Part shown: piece by piece, positions 1 to 5,586 of the stretch
Layout: every line of letters starts with the position of its first letter
How positions within the stretch are numbered: the first letter of the stretch is position 1
Notes under the pieces: model-generated
The model's input: only the letters and a program-made list of their open reading frames with translations
What the model was told of the DNA's origin: nothing
The model's database searches: none
Position numbers and translations under genes: made by a program
From: Nitrospira sp.
GTDB taxonomy: Bacteria > Nitrospirota > Nitrospiria > Nitrospirales > Nitrospiraceae
Length of the DNA: 10,000 bases
Direction of reading: 5' to 3'
Assembly: GCA_020216985.1 (NCBI GenBank)
Contig: JAIWOH010000159.1
Coordinates: 1-10,000 of the forward strand

Positions 1-493
1 ACTCCGGATTCTCCTTGTAGCCGTCAAAGAAGTGCTCCGCGTCGTAAAACACCCGCCGGCCTTTCTCCCGCAGATAGGCGATGGAGTCTTCGACCAACTC
101 GAGGTTTTTCGTCAGCGAAATGCCGAGCGCGTCGGTCACGTGCAACGGCCAGCTTTTTCCGAACAGCGTAATCGTCTTCGTGTCCGCCGCCAGCAAGGCT
201 TGCAGATTCCGATCCTTATGAACGGGATTGCTCGCCTTCCTCGTGGAACCGAACGCGACGACGGTCGCGTACGTCAGGGGAATCGTTTTGATGATCCTGA
301 AAAACTCGATGTCTTTTGGATTGGCTCCCGGCCAACCGCCTTCGATGAAATGCACGCCCAGTTCGTCAAGCTTCTGGGCGATCCGCACTTTGTCGTCCAC
401 CGAGAAGCTGACATCTTCCGCCTGGGCTCCGTCGCGCAGAGTGGTATCATAGATCTCCAGCGAAGAGACCTGACCGTCAGAGGCTGTCGTCAT
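1..493 (-). CDS. cimA: Citramalate synthase, N-terminal part (runs off the left edge)
   Basis: The first 164 residues are visible; the gene continues beyond base 1. Residues 16-24 read DTTLRDGAQ, the metal-binding and catalytic signature of the DRE-TIM HMGL/2-isopropylmalate synthase superfamily. It is followed by EGGWPGANPKD (51-61), a form typical of the TIGR00977 citramalate synthase branch rather than ordinary LeuA. Members of that branch condense pyruvate and acetyl-CoA to (R)-citramalate, the threonine-independent entry to isoleucine synthesis, in the cytoplasm. The C-terminal regulatory LeuA dimer domain would lie outside the window. The start is uncertain: ATG at 493 fits the family N-terminus but its AAGG abuts the codon with no spacing; an in-frame ATG at 553 would add 20 residues and also lacks a clear Shine-Dalgarno. 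The family call is strong; citramalate rather than isopropylmalate specificity is inferred from motif style. Confidence 0.9.
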   Translation of the reverse strand, partial: MTTASDGQVSSLEIYDTTLRDGAQAEDVSFSVDDKVRIAQKLDELGVHFIEGGWPGANPKDIEFFRIIKTIPLTYATVVAFGSTRKASNPVHKDRNLQALLAADTKTITLFGKSWPLHVTDALGISLTKNLELVEDSIAYLREKGRRVFYDAEHFFDGYKENPE

Positions 494-695
494 CCTTCTC
501 GACTGTTGAGCAGCCGACCGGAAGTCGGACGGCTTTCGTGGGTTCCGAGCCATAGAAGTACAGGGTATCAAGAGAGAGGCACCCCTGTCGAGACATCCTT
601 CGAGAGTCGTGATAAGAGGACGTTCTGTGCCGCCGCCCATCCGGTCGGCACAATACGCCCTCGTTTTCGAGCGAGATGGTCTCACACGACCGATC
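494..695. other. Intergenic stretch upstream of cimA, no gene seen
   Basis: About 200 bases with no convincing reading frame on either strand. It should hold the cimA promoter on the minus strand, but I see no good -35/-10 pair. The one structural item is an inverted repeat: TGTGCCG at 626-632 pairs exactly with CGGCACA at 646-652 across a 13-base loop. No T-run follows on either strand, so it is not a convincing intrinsic terminator. Confidence 0.5.
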
Positions 696-901
696 TTATT
701 GGAATGAGATTGCCCCACGGCGATCGACGTCGCGGTTCCACGTCAACGCATAGGCCGACACACGGGTTCCGCCGGGCTTCTTCTTGACCCAGGAATTGAG
801 AGAAGACTATCCTGGACTCGGTACCGGCGGGGTGCCGGCAAACCACCATAAACGGTCAACTCTTGCCCCCGGTACAACACTTTGTGGGCGTTGGTCTTCA
901 T
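696..901 (-). pseudogene. Small frameshifted gene, unknown function
   Basis: Two reading frames on the minus strand appear to be halves of one roughly 65-residue protein. The first starts with ATG at 901 and reads MKTNAHKVLYRGQELTVYGG and on to RYRVQDS (about residue 32). Past about base 810 this frame turns into low-complexity Arg/Pro/Ser with poor GC at third positions. In another frame, from about 795 to the TAA at 696, the sequence reads NSWVKKKPGGTRVSAYALTW and on to ISFQ, with GC-rich third positions and natural-looking composition, but no start codon of its own because a TAG lies just upstream. I infer one gene broken by an indel near 797-812, or a sequencing error there. I do not recognise the family. 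Its 5' end is 22 bp from the divergent DUF1566-type gene. Confidence 0.4.
784..813 (+). promoter_or_regulatory. Weak sigma70-like promoter candidate for the DUF1566-type gene
   Basis: TTGACC (784-789), an 18-base spacer and TATCCT (808-813) form a plausible -35/-10 pair, about 110 bases before the ATG at 924. It lies inside the broken minus-strand frame, at about the place where that frame is disrupted. The match is modest (5/6 and 4/6 of the consensus) and chance occurrence is possible. Confidence 0.22.
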
Positions 902-923
902 CCCATCTCGCCGCTGAACGGCA

Positions 924-1502
924 ATGAATCTCAAATGGATCATCCCCGGCGCGCTCATTGTCGTGGTTGGCAGTCTGTCTCTCCTCGCTTATCTGCTGTT
1001 GAGTTCACCCTCCGGCTCGCCCGTAGGAAAAGAGGAATTGATGGCGGAAATCATCCGAAACTGGCAGGCGGCGCACCCGGCAGAGAATCGGTTCGAGATT
1101 CTGCCAGCTTTTCAACACGAGGCCGTGCTGGACAAAGAAACGGGTCTCATCTGGGAGCTTGCGCCGGACAGCTCGCGTGTTACGTGGAACGAAGCCCGAG
1201 CCATCTGCGTTCGTCGAGTGATCGGCGGGCAAAGGGGATGGCGCTTGCCTTCCCCCGCCGAAATGCGGAGTCTCGTCGGACCGGCGATCGATGCTCCCGG
1301 CCCCAACATTCCTCCCGGCCATCCCTTCCTCAACATCGTCCAGACCTCGTACTGGACCGTGGTGCCCGAGGCCAATCAGCCGTCGTATGCTCGATACCTG
1401 GACGCCTTTCTGGGAAACGTTCTGAGCATGACCAGGATTTACACGTTCCCGGTCTGGTGCGTGCGCGGCCCTGTCTCGACCAGTCCGCCTGTCGGAGGAT
1501 GA
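924..1502 (+). CDS. Membrane-anchored DUF1566-type protein
   Basis: 192 residues. Residues 5-27 form one strongly hydrophobic helix after MNLK, with no obvious cleavage site, so the protein is probably anchored in the inner membrane with its C-terminal part in the periplasm. Residues 65-182 resemble the DUF1566 (Lcl C-terminal, lectin-like) fold: VLDKETGLIWELAP, then W-N-E-A-R-A (88-93) and GWRLPSPAEMRSL (105-117), a YWT strand near 143 and WCVRG (178-182) at the end of the domain. This 'D..TGL.W ... W..A......GWRLP...E...L ... W.VRG' pattern defines the family, whose molecular role is unknown. Cys95 and Cys179 could form a disulfide. No good Shine-Dalgarno precedes the ATG. The gene converges with the CarH-like regulator, with 17 bp between stop codons; a functional link is not shown. 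Confidence 0.75.
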   Translation: MNLKWIIPGALIVVVGSLSLLAYLLLSSPSGSPVGKEELMAEIIRNWQAAHPAENRFEILPAFQHEAVLDKETGLIWELAPDSSRVTWNEARAICVRRVIGGQRGWRLPSPAEMRSLVGPAIDAPGPNIPPGHPFLNIVQTSYWTVVPEANQPSYARYLDAFLGNVLSMTRIYTFPVWCVRGPVSTSPPVGG

Positions 1503-1504
1503 AA

Positions 1505-1519
1505 CAACGATGGTCGTTG
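1505..1519. terminator. Short hairpin between convergent genes
   Basis: CAACGA (1505-1510) pairs with TCGTTG (1514-1519) over a three-base loop, filling the 17 bases between the two converging stop codons. On the minus strand it is followed by TTTC. The stem is short and the T-run minimal, so it is at best a weak terminator for the regulator gene. Confidence 0.3.
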
Positions 1520-2440
1520 CTACGAACGGGAAAAAGGAGAGTGAACCGACAGCAGGGCGGTGAGCCGATCTTGGAATTGCGCCAGATCATCAAGGAACTC
1601 AACCTTGGTGTGGCGCAGCGCTTCTTCCAGAGCACGCGCTCCCTTCCCGCCGATGGCGACGGGCCACCGTTCTGCGAGCGCGTCAAGCTCTCGCAACAGG
1701 CCGATCCCCTCTTCAACCGATTTCACTTCCGTCAAGGACAGAAGCACCAAATCCGGTTTGGTACGGTCGCAGAAGGAAGCAAGAGCGGACGTCGGAAGAT
1801 TGGGGCCCAGATAATACACGTGGCAGCCGCGCGTCGCGGCCAGGTACGCCACGGCTTGGGCGCCGATTTCATGCAACTCGCCCTCGGGGCAGGCGATCAA
1901 CAGCCGCGGACCATACTCATTGGCCGGCAACTGATTCATGACGGCAAACAGCTTCTGTTGAATAAGCTTCGTGACGTAATGTTCAACGGCGATGTCGATT
2001 CTCCCTTGGTGCCACAACTCACCGACCAGCCGTTCCAATGGGAGCAGAATCCGTTGAATCGCTTCCTCGAAGGGAATCACCGCCACCGCTCCGTTGAGCT
2101 TATGTTCAAACCGCACTTTATCAAGCGGATCAAGACACGCGACCAGCTCATCCAGCAACGATTTGTGCGGCGTCAGTTCCTGTAATTTTGGAGCCGTGCA
2201 CAGTCGCATGCGCTGAAGCAATGAATCCCGCCCCTCAATGGCAAGAGCTCCGATGGTCTGACCACGGTCCACTTCCTCTTTCAAAAACCTAAGCAACGCC
2301 ACATCTTCATCTGTGTACTCACGATAGCGGTTTGCACTGCGCAGAGGCTTGACCAGGCCGTATCGTTTTTCCCAGATCCGTATCACATCTCTCGACAAAC
2401 CGGTCAATTTTGCAACCCTATGAATTCTATGATTTTTCAT
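1520..2440 (-). CDS. CarH/LitR-type B12-dependent photoreceptor repressor (MerR family)
   Basis: 306 residues with the CarH domain order. Residues 5-70 are a MerR winged helix-turn-helix (RVAKLTGLSRDVIRIWEKRYG, then YREYTDEDVALLRFL). Residues about 90-170 are a helical cap with W143 and E153-H154, spaced W-x9-E-H exactly as in Thermus CarH, where the Trp contacts the 5'-deoxyadenosyl group and the Glu and His take part in light sensing. Residues 175-295 are a Rossmann cobalamin-binding domain with E188-x-H190-x-x-G193, the base-off His ligand motif, and GG at 264-265. In CarH and LitR, AdoCbl drives tetramer formation and repression in the dark; light breaks the Co-C bond and releases the DNA. 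No Shine-Dalgarno precedes the ATG (GCTGAAATT). The gene is divergent from the photolyase cluster and shares its AT-rich control region. The motif match makes the photoreceptor call strong; the target operon is inferred. Confidence 0.88.
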   Translation of the reverse strand: MKNHRIHRVAKLTGLSRDVIRIWEKRYGLVKPLRSANRYREYTDEDVALLRFLKEEVDRGQTIGALAIEGRDSLLQRMRLCTAPKLQELTPHKSLLDELVACLDPLDKVRFEHKLNGAVAVIPFEEAIQRILLPLERLVGELWHQGRIDIAVEHYVTKLIQQKLFAVMNQLPANEYGPRLLIACPEGELHEIGAQAVAYLAATRGCHVYYLGPNLPTSALASFCDRTKPDLVLLSLTEVKSVEEGIGLLRELDALAERWPVAIGGKGARALEEALRHTKVEFLDDLAQFQDRLTALLSVHSPFSRS

Positions 2441-2446
2441 AATTTC

Positions 2447-2475
2447 AGCTTATCGCGGCGTTCAATCTTTGTCAA
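2447..2475 (-). promoter_or_regulatory. Possible promoter of the CarH/LitR-type gene
   Basis: On the minus strand a perfect TTGACA (2475-2470) is followed after 17 bases by TAAGCT (2452-2447), a poor -10; GATAAG (2454-2449) is an alternative at 15 bases. Transcription from here would begin at or next to the ATG at 2440, giving a nearly leaderless message, which would agree with the missing Shine-Dalgarno. The TTGACA is itself a T-n-n-A-C-A box, so the regulator could repress its own gene. Confidence 0.35.
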
Positions 2476-2480
2476 TCTTT
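2461..2480. repeat. Tandem 10-bp direct repeat in the divergent control region
   Basis: TTCAATCTTT (2461-2470) and GTCAATCTTT (2471-2480) are adjacent copies matching at 9 of 10 bases. On the minus strand they read AAAGATTGAC and AAAGATTGAA, next to or overlapping the TTGACA box in front of the regulator gene. They may be operator sites for autoregulation. Confidence 0.5.
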
Positions 2481-2492
2481 TACCAAAATAAC

Positions 2493-2555
2493 AGTTGACA
2501 ACTATGGACAAATTAGATATACATTGAACATATTATTGACGAACATTAAACAAAA
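2493..2555 (+). promoter_or_regulatory. Array of CarH-type operator boxes (TnnACA)
   Basis: The Thermus CarH operator is known as tandem 11-bp direct repeats of the form nnTnnACAnnn. Here five exact TnnACA cores lie on the plus strand: TTGACA (2495), TGGACA (2505), TATACA (2518), TGAACA (2525) and TAAACA (2547); TTGACG (2536) is one mismatch away. The cores at 2525, 2536 and 2547 are exactly 11 bases apart, giving three contiguous repeats over 2523-2555; those at 2495 and 2505 are 10 apart. The stretch 2491-2550 has 16 G or C in 60 bases, far below the flanking genes. The first box is the -35 and the third the -10 of the promoter, so occupancy should block polymerase. Function is inferred from motif and position. 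Confidence 0.6.
2495..2523 (+). promoter_or_regulatory. Sigma70-like promoter of the photolyase cluster
   Basis: A consensus -35 TTGACA (2495-2500) stands 17 bases before TATACA (2518-2523), which matches TATAAT at 4 of 6. Transcription would start near 2530, about 36 bases before the ATG at 2567, which has a strong AAGGAG at 2553-2558. Both promoter hexamers coincide with the operator-like boxes, the arrangement expected for steric repression by the divergent CarH-like protein. Confidence 0.6.
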
Positions 2556-2566
2556 AGGAGTCAACT

Positions 2567-2857
2567 ATGGCTTCAATACTCTCAGGGCATATGAGTGAAC
2601 GGGAAATCTCGGAAGGCCACTCCGCCAATGCTTCCCACCACACCTGCGCCCGATGCGGGGGACTCTTGGTCGGCCACGTCTGCATGGATCTATTGAACAG
2701 CGACCGCGAGCTGGAGTTTGCCGCCCTGCGCTGCATCCAGTGCGGTGACATCGTCGATCCTGTGATCCTGCGGAATCGACGACTTGGACAGAGCCGACAA
2801 TCCGCCGAGCCAGGCGGGACCGCGACCTTTTCTGCGGAACTGTGGGTGGCCGCCTAG
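2567..2857 (+). CDS. Small zinc-ribbon protein
   Basis: 96 residues with two CxxC knuckles: C27-x-x-C30 (CARCGGLLV) and C56-x-x-C59 (CIQCGDIVDPVILRNR), separated by 25 residues with a short hydrophobic and acidic segment between. This is a typical four-cysteine zinc ribbon, seen in short uncharacterised proteins of similar style in Nitrospira and deltaproteobacteria. The role is unknown; nucleic-acid or protein binding is the usual use of such a fold. The start at 2567 is supported by AAGGAG eight bases upstream; an internal ATG at 2591 has no comparable site. It is the first gene after the putative light-controlled promoter, 28 bp ahead of the SUMF1-like gene. Residues 1-25 and 75-96 look unstructured. 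Confidence 0.8.
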   Translation: MASILSGHMSEREISEGHSANASHHTCARCGGLLVGHVCMDLLNSDRELEFAALRCIQCGDIVDPVILRNRRLGQSRQSAEPGGTATFSAELWVAA

Positions 2858-2885
2858 GACACATGAACGACCAAGGAGGACTATC

Positions 2886-3839
2886 ATGCGGAGTCAAACG
2901 CTGGCGATGCTCATGGTGAGGGGAGCCATTTCTCTCACCGCGGTGACGGCCGTTTCCGCCGCCGAAACCGACATGGTGCTGATTCCCCACGGCGAGTTCA
3001 CGATGGGGAGCAACGAACATTCCGATGAACCTAAACATCAAGTCGTGCTCGATGCCTATTACATCGACAAGTACGAAACGTCCAACGCACGCTATAAAGA
3101 ATTCATCAGGGCGACGGGCCATCCTGCTCCGGCCTACTGGGATGATCCACGGCTGAACAAACCCGATCAGCCCGTCGTGGGAGTCAGTTGGACCGACGCC
3201 GCCGCCTTCTGCAGGTGGGAGGGGAAAAGACTGCCTACAGAAGCGGAATGGGAACGGGCGGCCAAGGGCCCTTCCGGAGACAACCATTATCCGTGGGGGC
3301 ACTCACTCGATCCGAGCAAGGCCAACTACGGACAAAACGTCGGGCGCACGGTCCCGGTTGATTCCTATCCGGAGGGCGTGAGCGGTTTCGGCGTCTACAA
3401 TATGGCGGGAAACGTTTTCGAGTGGGTCCAGGACTGGTACGATCCCAACTATTACAAGCAGAGCGTCGCCCTCAACCCCCAAGGGCCGGAAAAGGGTTAC
3501 AACTTTGCCAATCAAGGACCGGTCCGTGTTCTGCGTGGCGGATCATGGCTGGCCCCGGAAACCTCGCTCCATACCAGTCACCGGTTCTGGAACCAGCCGG
3601 AGAATAATTCTTATGGGGTGGGGCTTGGTTTCCGCTGCGCCAAATCGGCCCGGGTTGTTTCCGACGATATGCGGCAGGAGGCGCGTGATGCCTTTATCCA
3701 AACGCTTGTGTTCATGGGAGCCGAAAAGTACGCGAACGCGTTGACAGCTATTGAAAAGGCGTTGGCCATCGACCCGGACAACCAAGAATATCTCGCGACC
3801 CGCGATCTTATCCAAAAAGCGATGAAACGAAACAAATGA
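2886..3839 (+). CDS. Exported SUMF1/FGE-sulfatase-like protein with C-terminal TPR-like tail
   Basis: 317 residues, preceded by AAGGAGG at 2874-2880. A Sec signal peptide (hydrophobic core about 7-22, likely cut after VSA at 25) points to the periplasm. Residues 28-253 form an FGE-sulfatase (PF03781) domain with its usual landmarks: MVLIPHGEFTMGS (30-42), RLPTEAEWERAAKG (115-128), YNMAGNVFEWVQDWYD (171-186), RVLRGGSW (214-221) and GFRCAKS (248-254). The catalytic cysteine pair of true formylglycine-generating enzymes is missing: the position after GGSW-x is Ala223 instead of Cys, and no second Cys follows before C251. A sulfatase-activating role is therefore unlikely, and a binding or structural role is more plausible. 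Residues about 262-312 are helical and resemble one TPR repeat (YANALTAIEKALAIDPDNQEY). A related gene lies at 4313. Confidence 0.88.
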   Translation: MRSQTLAMLMVRGAISLTAVTAVSAAETDMVLIPHGEFTMGSNEHSDEPKHQVVLDAYYIDKYETSNARYKEFIRATGHPAPAYWDDPRLNKPDQPVVGVSWTDAAAFCRWEGKRLPTEAEWERAAKGPSGDNHYPWGHSLDPSKANYGQNVGRTVPVDSYPEGVSGFGVYNMAGNVFEWVQDWYDPNYYKQSVALNPQGPEKGYNFANQGPVRVLRGGSWLAPETSLHTSHRFWNQPENNSYGVGLGFRCAKSARVVSDDMRQEARDAFIQTLVFMGAEKYANALTAIEKALAIDPDNQEYLATRDLIQKAMKRNK

Positions 3840-3932
3840 TGAATGCCTTCACGGGAGCCGTTCCGCGCGGCCTTGGACAACAAACGAGTGCATCGAACCA
3901 CGTCATCGACCCCTCATGACGGAGCATCGTTT

Positions 3933-4316
3933 ATGAAGACGCTGGTGAAAAGAGGACTGCTGATTCCCGGTATGTTGCTCGTCTCATGTCTGTGGCCTTC
4001 TCATCTCACCGCCGGACCTCTTGAAGGAGAAGGAGCGGATCATGCGTATCAGGAAGTCCTCCGAACCGTGCATCAGGCCGCTCATGAGGTCGACGACGCC
4101 TGGGAAGTCTACCATCGGGCGGCGTTAGGTGGCACTGTGGCATCGCCCGCGCTCCAGGCCACGATCGAAGAACACCTGCACGAAGCCAGAACTCTCATCA
4201 CACAGGCACTCGAAGCCGCGCGGCAAGGGGACAATCGAAAGGTGGAGCAGCTCGTGAATCTCGTTCGGATCCACACCGCTCACGCCATCGAGGGAAGCAA
4301 GGAGCCCAAAAAGTGA
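3933..4316 (+). CDS. His-rich small exported helical protein, possibly SmbP-like lipoprotein
   Basis: 127 residues. The ATG at 3933 is chosen over an upstream in-frame ATG at 3843 because it opens a signal sequence (MKTLVKRGLLIPGMLLVSC) and has GGAG at 3921-3924. L-V-S-C19 fits a lipobox; signal peptidase I cleavage near LTA-GP (27-28) is the alternative. The mature part is predicted helical and holds eight histidines (37, 47, 51, 61, 81, 83, 114, 117) in Ala/Glu-rich segments such as EEHLHEARTLITQALEAA. This recalls the small metal-binding protein SmbP of Nitrosomonas, a His-rich periplasmic four-helix bundle, but the similarity is of style, not a firm match. It sits between two SUMF1-like genes; its stop overlaps the next gene's GTG (GTGA), implying translational coupling. 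Confidence 0.7.
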   Translation: MKTLVKRGLLIPGMLLVSCLWPSHLTAGPLEGEGADHAYQEVLRTVHQAAHEVDDAWEVYHRAALGGTVASPALQATIEEHLHEARTLITQALEAARQGDNRKVEQLVNLVRIHTAHAIEGSKEPKK

Positions 4317-5155
4317 GCACCGGTCTGAACGATACCGTGAGTCGGCTCATCGAGATCACGTTGATTGCGGCGACGATGTTGGGGGCCGAGCAATGGGCGG
4401 CCGCGGGCACATCGTCTCCTTCTTCGCACGGACCAGACCCGGTTCCCATGATCATCATCCCGGCCGGTGAATTCCTCATGGGCAGCCCGGAGGGGCAAGG
4501 CCGCCCGGACGAATGGCCGCAGCGATCCGTCTATCTCGACGCATTCGAGATCGATCAAGTTGAAGTCACCAACGAACGGTACATGCGATTCGTCAAGGCG
4601 ACCGGCCACCGTCCTCCTCCCGACCCCTTCGGAACCGGTCCGCTTCAATCCATCAAGGGCCTTGAGCAACTGCCCGTCGTGCAGACAACCTGGTATGATG
4701 CCAAAGCCTATTGTACCTGGGCTCAAAAACGATTGCCCACGGAAGCCGAGTGGGAAAAGGCCGCCCGTGGAACCGACGGCCGCCTGTATCCATGGGGCAA
4801 TGACCCGCCGACTCCCCGGCGGGCGAACTTCGACCGGGAGTGGGACGAGCAGAGGACCCTGCGCGCCGTGGGATCGTTGCCCGAAGGAGACTCTCCCTAC
4901 GGCGTCAAGGATATGGCGGGCAATGCGCGGGAGTGGGTGGCCGATTGGTACGACGCGGATTACTACGCGCAGGCGCCGGATCGAAACCCCCAGGGGCCGG
5001 AGAAAAAAGGAGTGGTGCGGTCCATCAGGGGAGGCTCCTGGCACAGCCCCGCAAACGACATTCGGGCCGCGGCCCGGGGCCGGGGCGGGTTTGCGCTTCA
5101 AACGCATGGCACCGGTTTTCGATGCGCCCGAAGTCTCAACGCGGCAACAGAATAG
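4313..5155 (+). CDS. Second exported SUMF1/FGE-sulfatase-like protein
   Basis: 280 residues, starting with GTG that overlaps the previous stop, with AAGGAG at 4299-4304. Residues 11-31 give a weak signal peptide or anchor (LIEITLIAATMLGAEQWAAA). Residues 45-275 are an FGE-sulfatase domain: PMIIIPAGEFLMGS (45-58), RLPTEAEWEKAARG (140-153), YPWGN (159-163), MAGNAREWVADWYDADYY (201-218), GGSW (240-243) and GFRCARS (268-274). As in the paralogue at 2886, the catalytic cysteines are absent: Ser245 occupies the first position and no second one follows, so formylglycine synthesis is improbable. It has no TPR tail. The two paralogues share long motifs (for example RNPQGPEK against LNPQGPEK) and probably arose by duplication. 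The partner or substrate is unknown. Confidence 0.88.
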   Translation: MSTGLNDTVSRLIEITLIAATMLGAEQWAAAGTSSPSSHGPDPVPMIIIPAGEFLMGSPEGQGRPDEWPQRSVYLDAFEIDQVEVTNERYMRFVKATGHRPPPDPFGTGPLQSIKGLEQLPVVQTTWYDAKAYCTWAQKRLPTEAEWEKAARGTDGRLYPWGNDPPTPRRANFDREWDEQRTLRAVGSLPEGDSPYGVKDMAGNAREWVADWYDADYYAQAPDRNPQGPEKKGVVRSIRGGSWHSPANDIRAAARGRGGFALQTHGTGFRCARSLNAATE

Positions 5156-5230
5156 AAGGACTTCGATTCGGCAATCATGAACGGGATAAAGCTGAACCGA
5201 CAACGTGAGCGAGGCGGGGGCCGGTCGCCC

Positions 5231-5262
5231 GGGTCGTGCCGCTACTCCGCACGGCACGGCCC
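5231..5262 (+). repeat. Inverted repeat, 11-bp stem
   Basis: GGGTCGTGCCG (5231-5241) pairs with CGGCACGGCCC (5252-5262), with ten Watson-Crick pairs and one T-G wobble, over a 10-base loop. No T-run follows, so it is not a classic intrinsic terminator. A second hairpin follows seven bases downstream. Confidence 0.7.
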
Positions 5263-5269
5263 CTGAGGT

Positions 5270-5301
5270 AGCCGGGTCTCTCGATTCCGAGAGATCCGGC
5301 T
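5270..5301 (+). repeat. Inverted repeat, 14-bp stem with four-base loop
   Basis: AGCCGGGTCTCTCG (5270-5283) pairs with CGAGAGATCCGGCT (5288-5301) around loop ATTC, with a single G-T wobble. The stem is long and GC-rich and would be very stable in RNA. Without a following T-tract it may act as an RNA-processing or stabilising element, a Rho-dependent pause site, or a copy of a dispersed palindromic repeat. Confidence 0.75.
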
Positions 5302-5360
5302 CCTCGGCATGCTGGGCCGTTCCAACATCTACGTCTTACTCAACACATGAGGAGGAGATG

Positions 5361-5525
5361 ATGGTGACGATAACGATCCTGGCACTGGCAGTGGCGGTTG
5401 AGGCGGCGATCCGCAGATTCATCATCGAGCATTCGACTCGCTTGATTTCAGCACGACGACATGCCGGCAGACAGAAGTCTCGGGAGGATTCCTTGAGAAC
5501 GCTCGGCGGCGACGCAGGAGTATGA
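5361..5525 (+). CDS. Very small membrane protein, hypothetical
   Basis: 54 residues, beginning MVTITILALAVAVEAAIRRF. Residues 2-17 form one short hydrophobic helix, followed by a basic tail rich in Arg/Lys (RRFIIEHSTRLISARRHAGR), so it could sit in the membrane with its tail in the cytoplasm. The main support for its being a gene is GGAGG at 5351-5355, five bases before the ATG at 5361; an ATG at 5358 lies too close to it. I do not recognise the family. The reading frame stays open upstream to a GTG at 5205, but that part runs through the hairpins and has poor composition. It lies 61 bp before the epimerase-like gene and may serve mainly as a leader. Confidence 0.45.
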   Translation: MVTITILALAVAVEAAIRRFIIEHSTRLISARRHAGRQKSREDSLRTLGGDAGV

Positions 5526-5586
5526 CGGAGACGTGCAGGGGGCGGTTCGTAAACACCAACATGATCGGCCTGACGGACGGAACATC

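Larger units (their letters stand above)
5156..5360. other. Intergenic region with two strong hairpins
   Basis: About 205 bases without a credible gene apart from the Shine-Dalgarno of the small reading frame at its end. Its main content is the pair of stem-loops at 5231-5301. I see no -35/-10 pair. Confidence 0.5.

Noticed and set aside
626..652. Inverted repeat as an intrinsic terminator
   Set aside because: The stem is seven bases with a 13-base loop and has no T-run on either side.
863..2185. Long open frame on the plus strand, antisense to the regulator
   Set aside because: It crosses the DUF1566-type gene in another frame and lies opposite the CarH-like gene; its translation is Arg-rich with no family features.
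2441..2566. Cobalamin riboswitch in the leader of the cluster
   Set aside because: The leader is only about 36 bases and AT-rich, too short for a B12 riboswitch; protein-based B12 control explains the region.
3843..3932. Upstream extension of the His-rich protein from ATG 3843
   Set aside because: It would place 30 charged residues before the signal peptide; the ATG at 3933 has its own GGAG.
4280..5257. Long minus-strand open frame opposite the second SUMF1-like gene
   Set aside because: It is the complement of a clear coding gene in GC-rich DNA; composition is Arg/Gly/Pro-rich and no domain is visible.
5205..5360. Upstream extension of the small membrane protein from a GTG at 5205
   Set aside because: It runs through both hairpins, has low-complexity composition and has a poorer start than the ATG behind GGAGG.
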